Assembly: GCA_019802505.1 (NCBI GenBank)
Contig: JAFMOC010000002.1
Coordinates: 7,251,001 to 7,315,000 of the forward strand
Length of the DNA: 64,000 nucleotides
Reading direction: 5' to 3'
Origin: Corydoras sp. C115
Taxonomy: Eukaryota > Chordata > Actinopteri > Siluriformes > Callichthyidae
The position numbers and the translations under genes are program-made. Positions within the stretch are counted from its first letter, which is position 1. Every line of letters begins with the position of its first letter. The notes below the pieces were generated by a model. The model made no database searches. It saw nothing but the letters and a program-made list of their open reading frames with translations, and was not told the DNA's origin. Shown here piece by piece: positions 34,001-45,365 of the stretch.

Positions 34001-35454
34001 GGAAAAGTGTATCAAGGAGAAGCATATTGTACATATTAAAACCGTATACATTGTTTTATTTTATAGCTTTTTTTAACCAGATTTACGAACTTCCTTGATT
34101 TATTATAGTGTTATAAAATATACTTAAGGCGGCACAGTGGCTTAGTGGTTAGCACGTTCGCCTCTCAGCGCTAGGGATTCCCGGTTCGAATCCCCATCTG
34201 GGTGGAGTTTCCATGTTCTCCCCGTGTCTGCGTGGGTTTCCTCCGGGTTCTCCGGTTTCCTCCCACAGTCCAAAAACATGGATCAAGTCAATTGAATTCT
34301 CCAAATTGCCCCATATAGAGTGTGTTTGTGTGAGTGAGTGTGTGCCCAACTCTGTGTGAGTGAGTGTGTGAGTGATGGATTGGCGCCCTGTCCTGGGTCT
34401 ATCTGCCCAGCACCCGAGACGTTCTCCCCTGGATGGGCATGGGGAACCCCACCGCGACCCTAATAGAGGATAAAGCAGGAGATAATGAATGAATGAATGA
34501 ATGGAAATATACTTAAAAGTATGGTGGCATGGTGTCTTAGTGGTTAGCACGTTCGCCTCTTAGCACTATGAATCCAGGTTCGAATCCCAATCAGAGTGAA
34601 GTTTTCCTCCGGGTTCTCCGGTTTGCTCCCACAGTCCAAAAACATGGATCAAGGTAAACTGAATGCTCCAAATTGCCCCATATATTACAGTTTGTGTGAG
34701 TGAGCGATAGCTTAGCACCTTGTCCTGGGTGTATCTATAATTATCTTCTGCTAGGGTTACGAGGGGTTCCCCATGCCCATCCAGAAGAGGACGCTTCGGG
34801 CGCTGGGCAGATACACCCAGGACAAGGCACCAATCTAATGCTAAAAACACACTCACTCACACAAACTATAATATATGGGGCAATTTGGAGCATTCAGTTT
34901 ACCTTGATCCATGTTTTTGGACTGTGGAAGCAAACCGGAGAACCCGGAGGAAAGCCACATATTATAAAGCCAGTATTATAATGAATACTTGAAGTAGTTC
35001 ATTTTATTACACTTCGAACCACTGTTATTAACAAATCTGTGTAAATGTTTATCCACAATTTTTATTAAAATATTACAAGAACTGAAATACGTTTTTTTTT
35101 AATTAAAGCATTTAAACCTTAACCACAGTAAGGCTGACGTAACGACGCAGCTCAGGGTGACGTAAAGAGTGATAACAGCTAACCTTAAGCGGCACACCCT
35201 CTTCATGGCTGCCCTTCGATAAAATAAAGCGATTCATTTCCAGAGAAACTTTCACAGTCGCTTGATCGTCAAGATTTTCCGTGAAATATCCGGTGACGCT
35301 CTAAAAACAGCACGACATGATGTCACCGTATTTAGTCAGTTTGTGAGAGAGCAGTGTTGGATGACAGTGCGCAGCTGACCTGCACAAACAGAGCACACTG
35401 CGGCGGGGACTTGTTATTACTCAGATGCACCAGGATCCTGCGCACCTTCTCCAT
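28089..35454 (-). CDS. nudt17: Nudix hydrolase NUDT17, 8 exons
   Basis: Minus-strand exons 35380-35454, 35184-35300, 33769-33952, 31825-31850, 31559-31654, 29713-29811, 29510-29646 and 28089-28260 join in frame to 301 aa (human NUDT17 is about 328 aa). The complete Nudix box G-x5-E-x7-RE-x2-EE-x-G is present at residues 127-148: G127, E133, R141, E142, E145, E146, G148. It is split over exons 3, 4 and 5, exon 4 being only 26 nt. Before it are GVDVGVAILL and WVPPGG, and after it YPPMLSRGLPQRHHIV and ERVSTGTKYALELWL, all typical of NUDT17. The family hydrolyses nucleoside-diphosphate-linked substrates using the box glutamates to bind metal; the physiological substrate of NUDT17 is not established. 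Exon 1 starts MEKVRRILVHLSNN. The 5' UTR contains a CTG/CAG repeat directly before the start codon. The acceptor of exon 8 is chosen by frame and has a weak pyrimidine tract. Confidence 0.93.
30050..30680 (+). mobile_element. Non-LTR retrotransposon fragment (endonuclease end joined to 3' tail)
   Basis: A plus-strand frame at 30300-30536 reads DFVVVSFDLQPCVLDTRIKR, STDHHLVVSWIRW and RPGRPKRIVRVDW, the stretch between endonuclease and reverse transcriptase of a fish LINE. Soon after come the LINE 3' end (GACCTGAACCCCAGAC, AAGCGGAAGATAATGG) and GGAT repeats. The whole reverse transcriptase is missing, so this is an internally deleted copy in nudt17 intron 5. I cannot fix the clade. Confidence 0.7.
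30840..31110 (-). mobile_element. Non-LTR retrotransposon fragment (reverse-transcriptase C-terminal part)
   Basis: A minus-strand frame reads LLRRLRSFALQGPLLKTFF, FYGVVHWGSSITNAER and LDKLIKKVRYLLG, the C-terminal part of a fish LINE ORF2 (RLxxLRSF, IFYGVVxWGSS). It lies in nudt17 intron 5, opposite to the neighbouring LINE piece. Confidence 0.65.
31185..31405 (+). mobile_element. L2-like LINE 3' end
   Basis: Begins with the end of the LINE frame (CATCTATTTAACAAATACC), passes an A-rich run and ten G's at ~31252, and ends with TTGGATAAAAGCGTCTGC and ATGTAAATGTAAATG. Same type as 12146-12300 in reverse. Confidence 0.8.
32780..33556. mobile_element. Non-autonomous hAT element with 8-bp duplication and BED-finger remnant
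   Basis: Terminal inverted repeats CAGTGATTCTCAA and TTGAGAAGCATTG bound 777 bp and are flanked by the exact 8-bp duplication GTGTAACC (32772-32779 and 33557-33564). This is the hallmark of hAT transposons. Minus-strand residues near 33280-33480 include MDKYLTGTVERDED and EVGDEERPMCLLCLKMLAD, resembling the N-terminal BED zinc-finger region of hAT transposases, after which the frame runs into poly-Lys (a T/A run). The rest of the transposase is missing. It lies in nudt17 intron 3. Confidence 0.85.
34128..34504 (+). mobile_element. SINE in nudt17 intron 2
   Basis: Flanked by AAATATACTTAA (34116-34127 and 34505-34516). It is longer than other copies because the TGTGTGAGTGAGTGTGTG patch is duplicated internally. 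Confidence 0.95.
34517..34735 (+). mobile_element. Truncated SINE, left arm of an inverted pair
   Basis: Head half plus body, ending at the CCTGGGTGTATCT stretch. It meets an antisense copy at 34736 and is more diverged than its left neighbour. Confidence 0.8.
34736..34955 (-). mobile_element. Truncated SINE, right arm of an inverted pair
   Basis: Antisense copy from the tail to GGAGAACCCGGAGGAAA; the tRNA-like head is missing. With 34517-34735 it forms a long imperfect palindrome. Confidence 0.8.
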
Positions 35455-35460
35455 CAGCTC

Positions 35461-35496
35461 TCAGCAGCAGCGGCAGCAGCAGCAGCAGCAGCAGCG
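35461..35496. repeat. CAG/CTG trinucleotide repeat next to the nudt17 start codon
   Basis: An AGC/CAG tract interrupted once by CGG, with a run of seven uninterrupted CAG units. It begins 7 bp upstream of the nudt17 ATG, so it reads as CTG repeats in the 5' UTR of nudt17. Confidence 0.85.
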
Positions 35497-35678
35497 TTCA
35501 CTCTCAGTAAACCAGCTGGAAACGCACACTCACAACAACAGTGTACACAAACCTGGTACAAAGAATTTACCACTGTAAGGTTTTTATAATATTAAGCCAA
35601 AAGGAATATGGTAAAGTAAAACTCATGATGAGTTGAATAGATCAGGGAACAGAGAAAATGACTATTTGATGAATGAGC

Positions 35679-35882
35679 GGTAGCTCAGTGGTTAGGGTGT
35701 TGGGTTATCAATCTGTAGGTTGGGGGTTCAAATCTCAGGACTTCTGAAGTTACCAGTGTGGGTCTTTGAGCAAGACCCTTAACCCTCATTGCTCCAGGGA
35801 TGTTGTGATGAACCCTGTGCTCACCTTGTAAGTCACTTTGGATAAAAGCGTCTGCTAAATGACCAAATGTAATGTAAATGTA
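35679..35882 (+). mobile_element. tRNA-derived SINE with an L2-like tail
   Basis: A different family from the common SINE: head with GGTAGCTCAGTGGTTAGG (A box) and GGGTTCAAATC (B box), body with AGCAAGACCCTTAACCC, tail TTGGATAAAAGCGTCTGC as in the L2-like LINE. Flanked by ATGAATGAGC (35669-35678 and 35883-35892). The shared tail suggests it is mobilised by the L2-like LINE (established for LINE/SINE pairs; inference here). It lies just upstream of nudt17. Confidence 0.85.
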
Positions 35883-35892
35883 ATGAATGAGC

Positions 35893-38765
35893 ATGGGAAA
35901 GAGTATGAATGTACGTTTGCAGGGTGGGCAGAGAGTTTTGAATAATGGGACAGTCAACAAGAACATGTCATAAATTCATACCCCAGAGGGGGGCAGAAAG
36001 CAGGACCAGATGGGGTAGAAGATAGAGATGTTTTGGTCAACGTACTCATGAGAAAAAAGACTGTTGTCAGAAGAAGCATGGACGAAAATGGACGAAGTAG
36101 AGGACTGCGGACAGAGCTCTCGGCGATAGAAACGAGTTGCTATCGTCCATATTTTATATTGTTTGGTATTTTACACTGTCTATTCAGTAAAACGCATTAA
36201 ATACTTTTGGAACGAAATCGCCGACTTCTGACCGTTTTTAAAGAAACTTAACACCACTAACCTGGGTGTCAACGCAGACCTGCCGACATCAAACGCCGTC
36301 AGTATAGGGCAAATAATAATTATTATCTTTTTTATTATTATTATTATTATACCGTGATTGCACCGTAACTAAGAAATAAGCAATAATTCTGCCTTGCCAA
36401 GTCATATAAAATGTCCGACGTTTTTTCAAAATAAAAGTAAAGTAACAACAACAAACCGTGTGTAAAATGACCTTACCTTCACTGGATGTGTTACTCAGGG
36501 GCTGGTAATATATAATACTTTTAGAGTTAACTGGTTCAACTAATATTGTGATTTTTAATTAATAAATAATTCAAAATACAAATAATTGCCTCATATGAGA
36601 TTTTGTCCTATTTCGTTTTAAGGAATTAATGAAAATATATGAAAAAAAAAAATGCAAGTAAAATTTACAAATCATGAATAAATATAGGGCGGCATGGTGG
36701 CTTAGTGGTTAGCATGTTCGCCTCTCAGCACTAGGGATTCCCAGTTTGAATCCAAATCTGGGTGGAGTTTCCACGTTCTCCCTGGTTTCCTCCAGGTTCT
36801 CCAGTTTCCTCCACAGTCCAAAAACATGGATCAAAGTCAACTGAATTCTCCATATTGCCCCATATAGAGTGTGTTTGTGTGTATGTCTGTGTGAGTGAGT
36901 GTGTGCCCAGCCATGGATTGGCTCGAACGTTCTCCCCTGGATGGGCATGGGGAACCCCTCGCGACCCTACTAGAGGATAAAGCGGAAGATGAGATGATGG
37001 ATGGATGGATAAACGGTGGTTTTGGGAAACCTAAACATATGGTTTCTAGTTACTTCAGTTTCTACAAGGCTTTGGAAAGTGTCTTTGGGAATTTTTGTTT
37101 ATATATTCAGAAGAGAATTTGGGAGGTCAGGCATGGATGCTGAGTACTAAATCAAATCAGTCACCAAAAAAACAAACAAACAAAAAAAAAAACACAGGTT
37201 CATCATTAGCATGTCCACATAGACCTCACAAGGCTTCTTCTTTTTTTTTTTTTTTTACTTTTCAGCTGTTAGATGTTTTAAGGCCGCAATCTAAAATATT
37301 ACACAGGGCAACCAATACTGTAATGAGGCAAATTCATGCTGAATAGAATGTATGATAGATTGAATGAACTAAGCCACCATGGGTATCTTCACTGACATTC
37401 TTTTCTGCAATTTAACTTTTTTTTTTTGCAGAAATCAGTGGGCATAATAAGTCTAGCTGTTGACTATAAAAGCAACAACTGTCAGTAAATAAGGTACTGA
37501 TGTATGTTTGTTTTTAACCTTAATAAAAAAAAACTAGAAGCTATTAAACACATACAATTACATTAGTAGTTATACTGAAAGAAGATAATTGTTTTGTCTT
37601 TTATTTCTAAGTATCAATTATCAGTAAACACACATGAAACTGCCTACATCACTCTATTACTACATATAAAGATGATGTAGAATACAGGCAAAATGTAAAT
37701 CTTAACATGCTCTTGTAAAGGCAATGACACACTGACACAAACAGTACTGTGAATTGATAACACATGCTTCCACATGAGATGTTTACAAAACTGGCTGAGC
37801 CCTTGTGGAAGCTTCAACCATGTTTTGATTTAGTGTCCATTATTTTGGTCACAGGTGGTGGCACTTACAGAGTTGGCAGTCATCATAGCTTTCCTGAAGT
37901 ATCAGTAAATATAAAACAAGATGACAAAAAAGCCAAGCAATGCCAGGCATATGCCGATGTTAACTCGTCAGTGATTTTAACATATGTCTTCATTATAAAC
38001 ATTTTCAGTGTACACTAGGCAATATTTATCAAGCTTTCATTCTTACATTATATCATTTAAATGTAAAATGTGAATTGGATATATTCGTACAAATACAAGG
38101 TCGTTGCTTTTATCTATGTTAAAATGTAGGTCTAAACTTGATCTCCAGGTTCATTAAATGTAATTATTTATAGATTTTTATTTTTTATACAGTTTAAGGG
38201 TCTGGGTCTTCAAACTTGATAAATGTTGCATAGTAGATTTCTATTATGCAGTTATTTAGTTTATGACTCGACTGGTGTTTCATGCAAATGATGTCTACTG
38301 CACTACAGGAAGACTGTCTTTAATAAAAAGTGCCCATATGTACTATCTTTTACCTCTTAACCCATACTTCTATGTTTTACAAGCTATTGTTGAAAAACAA
38401 AGACAAATTATAACAACAATTAGACTTATTAAACATAGTTTAGCATTTCAGGAGAGAGTTTACACTAATTCAGAGTTCACCTTAATTCAGCAGGTCACTG
38501 TCGACAGTATAATAGATTTAGTCATGCAAACAAACAATTTTCTATTAGTGCAAAATAAAGAGATTCTATAAGCTATTTAGCTAAGCTTTTAACTTTCATT
38601 TCACAGCCTGAAAGTGAGAAAACAGCCAGTTATCGGCGTAGAAAGTATTTACACCGTCACAAAAGTTGTTTTTTATCTGAGCTTGTGAGTTATTTGGAGG
38701 TGAAACAGTCATGTTGTTATCTGAAACTGTGCTAAAACTGTTGACTGTGTTCTGTAAGTTTTTTG
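35893..38765. other. Intergenic DNA between nudt17 and the first MS4A-like gene
   Basis: Apart from the SINE at 36688-37012 and short A, T and ATT runs, I see no exon or nameable element. Confidence 0.45.
36688..37012 (+). mobile_element. SINE between nudt17 and the MS4A-like gene
   Basis: Complete head, body with a deletion next to the GGCTCGAACG stretch, and a GGAT-rich tail. Confidence 0.9.
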
Positions 38766-41700
38766 TCAGTTCCCAGTATGGTTAGAAGCCTTGACCAGTC
38801 CTCCAGTTTCATAATGCGGATTTGCAGTGGAGTTTGGAATTGGTGTCACCTCCTGTGAACATTTCATTCAGTTAGTTTGCCAAGTTATACAGTCATCCAG
38901 TGAAAGAGCTACAGCATATACTTACCTTAATTGCACTCACTGACAAGGCGTACACTCCAAACAGTGCCACCACTAAGCCAATGACACACACCAGTACTAG
39001 AGAGCAAATCAAAGTGCCTAAAATGCCATTCACCAAGAACTGCAGATAAAGTAAGATAAGTTAATATAAGATTTTCAAATTGTACTCTGTATGTGGGCAA
39101 CATATATGTGACACTATCTTAACATAGATCTTTGACATAAAATCACATGTCATAATTTGTCAGATGCTCAGAGCTTTACTGAAAAATGTTACACTTCAAT
39201 GAAAAATGCCAAATCCATTCTCGGTAGTGGCCTGACAAGAAGAGGCCTTTTCCCAAGTTTAGACATTTTATCTTATATGAAATCAAAACTCCCAAACCAA
39301 AAACCAAAAAATGTTAGATAATATGGACAGTAATAACCTTACTAAATGTTAATGCAGAATATATGACTCACCTCCTTATGCCCCTCTTTCTCTCCTTCTC
39401 CACAGCAAGCCCAAACTGAATGGAGTGGATCACAACACCACTGAAACAAGCAGGGCAGAGCCTGGAGTCACACCTTTCTCAAAGGTGATTCGTGACTATG
39501 AAATTCCTCTACTGCCTAACTCTTTATTCAGTTGCAAATGTAGTTAATACATTTGAGAACTGCATCGCAAGAGCTACTCCTGATGTTCCTACTATATACT
39601 ATACTGTATCATATCACATTTCACTACCTAACTACCAGTGCTGGACTAAAGCCCTAAGTCAGAGATCAAATGAACAGGCATGGCACATTTTTCAAGTAAT
39701 CAATGTTAAAATCATTCAAGGTTCATGTTTTGAAATTTACTGAATTGAATGTCCCTTCGGTATAACATTTTCCACTTTGAGCATCTCACATTTTATTTGA
39801 ACTTTCATTTACACAAACACATCATGATCAAAAGTATGTGGACACCTCACTCATATATATGAGTTAGAGTTTTGAATAATATACATATTTCACAGCCAAT
39901 ATCTCCAATCATTCCAAATGTGACCAGCAGTTCCTGCTCATTCATCTCAATAAAACATTTTTATAGCTCCTTTGGTGCACTGGGCCACAGTCAAGCAGAA
40001 AATTACAAACTGTTGTCAGAAACATAATATCAAAAATTATGCAAAAATTATTATGTGTACAGTAATATGGTGATCGGTTTTCTTTCCGATTCGCCTGATA
40101 AGTTGAATTAAGAAGTATCCACACACATTTGGACAAATAGAATTTTATATACAAATTAACATTACATATTAATACATATACAACACATGAGGTCTATGAT
40201 TGCTCTTTAAATCAAATGATACAGGTAAATGTTCCATACTTTTACCATCACTGTTAAATCATTACTACTAAAAGTGTATTGCAGCATTAATTCATTAAAT
40301 GAGGTAAATGATTAAGCATACAAGTTCAGTTGTTTACCTCAGTGTCTCTGTAATAGTAGGATTCTCCACGGAAAGGTACATGTCTGGCTATCAGACCGAA
40401 TCCAACAATATCAAATGCTGCCGTCAGCAGCTGCAAAACAATGCTTGTACCCACCTGTAAAATTATAAAATGGAATCAGAAAACACTGGTTATGTCATAC
40501 ACTGCTCAACACTGACAGGTTTTAATCTTAAGGCTGACTGTAACTTTAAAGATTGTCCATATGTTAGATGACCCTGAAATACTTAATTGTTAACTTTAAA
40601 AAAAAAAAACTCTGCAAAAACAATAATTTTATATGCAAATTGCCTCATATTTCATTAAATCTACACCTAAGCTGAATGATTAAATCTTCCTCTCAGTGAT
40701 GCAGCAGTAGACCTAGCTGAATTTGTAAGCCTTTGTGCTAAATTGACAGAATTGAGCTGAGCCGGCTACTATATATTTAAATGCCAATATAGGCAAACTA
40801 CTGACTGCATGATCAACTGAATATAACAGGATCAACATCACTAAGTACTTGGTGAAGAAGATATCATCTGACAAATAAAAAAAACAGTCTGTACGAGCTA
40901 CAAAATTTTAATTATGTATTGATGATTCTGCCAGGGAATGTTTTTTCCATAGGTGAGCCAACAGTATTTTTTATTGTTGTTTTGTTCATTTACAGCTATT
41001 TCTTTCATACAGACATACAAATGATGCTCAAGCAGAAAGCAAAAAGAATATCATACCAGACATTTAGTAGGTCTCCTGCCAGCATGCACCAGGACAATTC
41101 CAGTAATAATGAGCTGCAAAAAAGAGCAGAAGGGAGAGCACTGCATTACAACATTTCATTTTTATCAAACATATGTGTTGTATAGTGTGCCATAAAATAG
41201 ACCAATAAATTGCTATTTAAAATATTTAACAATTATAAAATGCAGATATACGGTTACCATTAAATAATTGTGCCTGTTTTGTGGAAAAAAAATCAAACTG
41301 ATAGAGACTGATAAACAATAACAGTTTTACCCAGTAAGTAAAGATACATCACGGTACGAAGTTTTATGACAATAACTCTTTAACCATCTTAAAACAGTGT
41401 TTAATGTAAAATGTGTGCAAAGTTAGGGCTTACTTGAGCACCATTTATGATGAGAATTATGACCTCCCGCTGTATGTGATAGTGGAGTTTATATACTATT
41501 GTACTCAGAGTGACTGTCAGCATGCCGATAATGATCTCCACTGCCTTTAACAAAAAAAATAAACAAACATTTAGTTCAGTATTGTCATTTTGTATATACA
41601 AAGCAAAAAAATGAGCAATTTTTAGGCTAATACAAACTAGATTGTCAAATATAATTCTAATTATTCTAATTCTAATTCAACGTATTCAAAGTATTGTTAG

Positions 41701-42520
41701 TATGTGTGTCAAGTTCTTTCACACCAACACCCCCAATGGGCAATGGGGCAGAATAAAAAAACACCCAAATTTAATACATATGAGGTGTTTTCCAATCATT
41801 TTGTTCATATAGTGTATCTCTGAAATAACATTTAAAGGGTGACTAAAAATGTTTAAAAATTTTAAATTTAATCTAATCCCCATTGAAATGGGTTTTAAGA
41901 TTAGGGTCGTGTTTAGATTTTTACGACAAGAAATAGATTTAAAGTTTTTGAATTGGGATCAGTGTTTTTCTCACTGTCACAATAAAAAGAAAGCAGAACC
42001 TTAAAGCTAAATGAGTAATAATGCTACTATGCAGGATAGCCTAATGGAAGTTATTCCTGGAACACGAGCAGCCTGAGGAAAGCAGATCGCATGTTAAGCA
42101 CTTAGGCAAGGTCTGTAACCAACATAAAGGAGTGGATTGAAATAGATTCTTATGTTTTTCAGAATTTATTGAAAAATTGTACAGGAATTTATAAATAAAA
42201 ACAGATTTGTTTTTCTCTTTATGCCTGCAGTGATACTAATCAATCTTTTAAAGTAAATATAGTCAAAAAATTAAGGCTTTCTGCTTATAGAGAAATACAA
42301 TGAAATGAAAGAAGAAGTATTATCTGAACTTAATTTTGTTAAAACAGTTTAATCAGTTTTATTCATAAAATAGAATTAGATGTAATTGGCATTTAACAAA
42401 GTGTACAGGCTATGTATGGTGGAAACTGTGTACATCAGAGATTTTAAACTCACAAACCTACTTTGAGGTTTTAAAAGGGTTTCAATGCTCTATCTTTGTG
42501 CTTATCTGTTTTGTTTCTAC

Positions 42521-42576
<56 letters not shown>

Positions 42577-42881
42577 TGTGTTTATACACACGGGCGTTTC
42601 CTCTAAGTAATTCTCATGTTTATATAAAATCTCCATATTAGCCCTTAGTTTGTTTGAGCACTTATTCCTCCTCAAATTATCACTGCTGTCCTGCCATTTG
42701 TTTATTACTCATTTTAAATCCCTCGTGTAATATCTTTTTTTTAATAGCGCAGGTGCGAATGTGAGTAAATATTGCGTAATCCATGATGTATTCCATGATG
42801 TACCATCAAAAACAAACTTACCCCAAGGGTTTTAGGCTCGCTGCCTTTGAAGGCTTTCATCTGAGATGGGTACAGCGACAT
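38766..42881 (-). CDS. MS4A/CD20-like four-pass membrane protein (copy 1), 6 coding exons
   Basis: Minus-strand exons 42822-42881, 41434-41544, 41057-41113, 40338-40454, 38926-39039 and 38766-38852 join to 181 aa, all in phase 0. The start ATG lies in ACCACCATG. Four hydrophobic segments are visible: EIIIGMLTVTLSTIVY, VIILIINGAQLIITGIVLV, GTSIVLQLLTAAFDIVGFGL and FLVNGILGTLICSLVLVCVI. The motif KGSEPKTLG before TM1 is the MS4A-type pattern (KGEPKxLG). The larger loop (ARHVPFRGESYYYRDTE) has no cysteine, unlike CD20. The short tail includes NPHYE. CD20-like proteins modulate receptor and calcium signalling at the cell surface or in endosomes; no specific function can be assigned here. A TMEM176-type member of the same superfamily is an alternative. 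A probable noncoding first exon ends at 43076, spliced to 42941. Confidence 0.8.
39825..40145. mobile_element. Possible degenerate inverted-repeat MITE
   Basis: Ends resemble each other as imperfect inverted repeats: ATCAAAAGTATGTGGACACC on the left and ATCCACACACATTTGGAC on the right. This is a motif pair common in fish DNA elements. The exact boundaries are unclear. It is in an intron of the first MS4A-like gene. Confidence 0.5.
42525..42575. repeat. (GT)n(GA)n microsatellite
   Basis: Short TG run followed by about 18 GA units and a TG run, in intron 1 of the first MS4A-like gene. Confidence 0.9.
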
Positions 42882-43572
42882 GGTGGTCTCTGTGCCAAAC
42901 ACAGTCACCGCTACGGCATCAGAGAGCAGGATTAATGCGTTCTAGTGTGGAACGTAATAACATCACATGCGCTATACAATCCCGTACTATTACCCATCAC
43001 AGTTCACACATTCGGGCATCAGAAAACCCCTATGCAATGATTAAAATCTGCACATTTACGGAGTTGAAGCCTTACCTTGAGTTGTGCAGAGAGAGGATGG
43101 CTTCGTGCTGCTGCAGCACAGTTGATGTAATGAGGCGAGGCTATTGAGACACAGCACTAAACGATGGCGAACTTCTCCTGCTCAGTGTCTTCTTCAAACA
43201 GTCGCAGATTCTTAAGATTCTGAGGTCTGTGTTTCGTTATTTTTACCCGGGTTGTTAATTCTGTTAACGCATCCTACGGCTGATGAATTCAGTCGAACTG
43301 CAGCACACCTGCAGAAACTAGAGTCCAGTGCTGTAGGGTATTTATGTTGGACTGTGGGTGTGGGAGGGTCATATGATGCTCAAGAGCTGTTATACTACTG
43401 ATACAAACAAACTGGGCTCTCATTTATTCACATTTACAAGGGTTTACTGTAGTGTAGTCATATTAATAACGGAAATAGGCTTGACAGGAAGCAAACATTA
43501 TGCAGTATAATAAACCCGTGTTGCCATTATTTTAAAATGTCATTTTGAATGTCTGTGTGCCAGATGTAAATT

Positions 43573-43873
43573 CATTCATTCATTATCTCCCGCTTTATCC
43601 TCTATTAGGGTCACGGTGGGGTTCCCCATGCCCATCCAGGGGAGAGCGTTTCAGGCGCTGGGCAGATACACCCAGGACAGGGCGCCAATCTATCGCTGGG
43701 CACACACTCACTCACACAGACACACTCTATATGGGGCAATTTGGAGAATTCAATTGACTTGATCCATGTTTTTGGACTGTGGGAGGAAACTCTACCCAGA
43801 TGGGGATTCGAACCGGGAATCCCTAGAGCTGAGAGGCGAACGTGCTAACCACTAAGCCACCGTGCCGCCCTAT
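43573..43873 (-). mobile_element. SINE upstream of the first MS4A-like gene
   Basis: Antisense copy missing the CCTCCGGGTT region. Flanked by an imperfect duplication, CAGATGTAAATT (43561-43572) and CAGATTTAAATT (43874-43885). Confidence 0.9.
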
Positions 43874-44246
43874 CAGATTTAAATTATCAGGTGTAAATAA
43901 GTGTGCAGATTATTTTCGCCATCAACCTTAAGACCAGACAAGAACAACCAAATGTCTAGAGCTGTAAAATATCGGCAGCAGAATTCCCAAATATGCACTG
44001 ATCCACCACTATGCTTAAATATGATGATAGTATTGTTTTGATCAAAGGTTTTACCTCTCCAGTGCCAAAGAAAATTCCTGTTTTGTTTCGTTTCTCTATG
44101 GAACTATGTATATTCAAGGACTGATGTAAGGCATAACTTTTGGCCATGAACTTCTTGGCTAAATTAGTCCTAGCCTTCCTCAGCTGATCATGTTTATTTT
44201 TTATACTAATATTGTTTTTTATTTTTAACTTCATATCTCTGACTCT

Positions 44247-44384
44247 GCCCAGCGATAGATTGGCGCCCTGTCGTGGGTGTATCTGCCCAGCGCCCGAAAC
44301 GTTCTCCCCTGGATGGGCATGGGGAACCCCCCCACGACCCTAATAGAGGATAAAGCGGGAGATAATGAATGAATGAATGAATGA
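44247..44384 (+). mobile_element. 5'-truncated SINE with perfect target-site duplication
   Basis: Only the tail 138 bp is present, starting at GCCCAGCGATAG, yet it is flanked by the exact 12-bp duplication ATCTCTGACTCT (44235-44246 and 44385-44396). It therefore inserted in this truncated form. Confidence 0.93.
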
Positions 44385-44709
44385 ATCTCTGACTCTATAA
44401 CAGCCAATACATGTTAAATTATTTTTTTCTCTAGTCAGGCAAGTTTGTTACTGTACAAGAGAATTTGAAGTTGTAGATACTACTTACTAAGAGACCTTTT
44501 GGACACTACATTCAACTGTAATTCAAAATTCATCATTTGCCCATTAACAACATACTAGCCTTCAAAGTTAGTTTTGGTCCTTTAGAGATAATCTTGACCT
44601 GGCATTTAGTGGCACTAACTCAATGAAAAAAACTGCAATTGGTACAGTAAATAAATTTTTTTCTCCGTCAATGTCACTGCGAAAATCATTGCAGTGATTG
44701 CCTTAAATT

Positions 44710-45061
44710 CATTCATTCATTCATTATCTTCCACTTTATCCTATATTAGGGTCGCGGTGGGGTTCCCCATGCCCATCCAGGGGAGAACGTCTCGAGCGCT
44801 GGGCAGATAGACCCAGGACAGGGCGCCAATCTATCGCTGGGCACACACTCACACAAACACACTCTATAGGGGGCAATTTATAAAACTCAATTGATTTGAT
44901 CCATGTTTTTGGACTGTGGGAGAAAACCGGAGAACCCGGAGGAAACCCACACGGACCCGGGGAGAACATGGAAACTCCACCCAGATGGGGATTTGAACCG
45001 GGAATCCCTAGTGCTGAGAGGCTAACCACTAAGTGCTAACCACTAAGCCACCGTGCCGCCC
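44710..45061 (-). mobile_element. SINE just beyond the 3' end of the second MS4A-like gene
   Basis: Full-length antisense copy flanked by TTGCCTTAAATT (44698-44709 and 45062-45073). The head contains a small duplication of CTAACCACTAAG. Confidence 0.95.
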
Positions 45062-45104
45062 TTGCCTTAAATTAAAAGTACAAAACCAGGTAACACTTTC
45101 AAGA

Positions 45105-45110
45105 TTTATT
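45105..45110 (-). terminator. Poly(A) signal of the second MS4A-like gene
   Basis: AATAAA on the minus strand about 255 nt past the stop codon, just short of a SINE that ends at 45061. Confidence 0.45.
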
Positions 45111-45365
45111 GAAGAATCTTACAAATTATTATAATGAAATGATTTAATATGGAAAGTAAATATGCTTTTACAAAATAATCATTACAAAGAGTATGTGTAT
45201 CGCTGATGAAAGTGGCATAAAACAGCAACTATTAATGACATAGGGATTGCAGATTGCAAAGACATCAGCTTAAAGAAGAGTATATCATCTAGAAGTATAT
45301 CATCTGCAAGAAAAGTATTATAACCAAAATTGAATGTTAGACTTTAATAATCAGAATCTGTTCTC

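Noticed and set aside
36050..36310. Possible LTR end upstream of the first MS4A-like gene
   Set aside because: Sequence such as AAATCGCCGACTTCTGACC looked LTR-like, but I found no matching second LTR, no TG..CA borders, no duplication and no gag/pol remnant.
39492..39743. 83-aa plus-strand frame starting MTMKFLYCLTLYS, with a signal-like start
   Set aside because: It lies in an intron of the minus-strand MS4A-like gene, has no recognisable domain and no partner exon.
43956..44234. 92-aa minus-strand frame rich in Lys at 43956-44234
   Set aside because: It does not match a transposase or cellular family that I can identify, and it is bounded by SINE copies.
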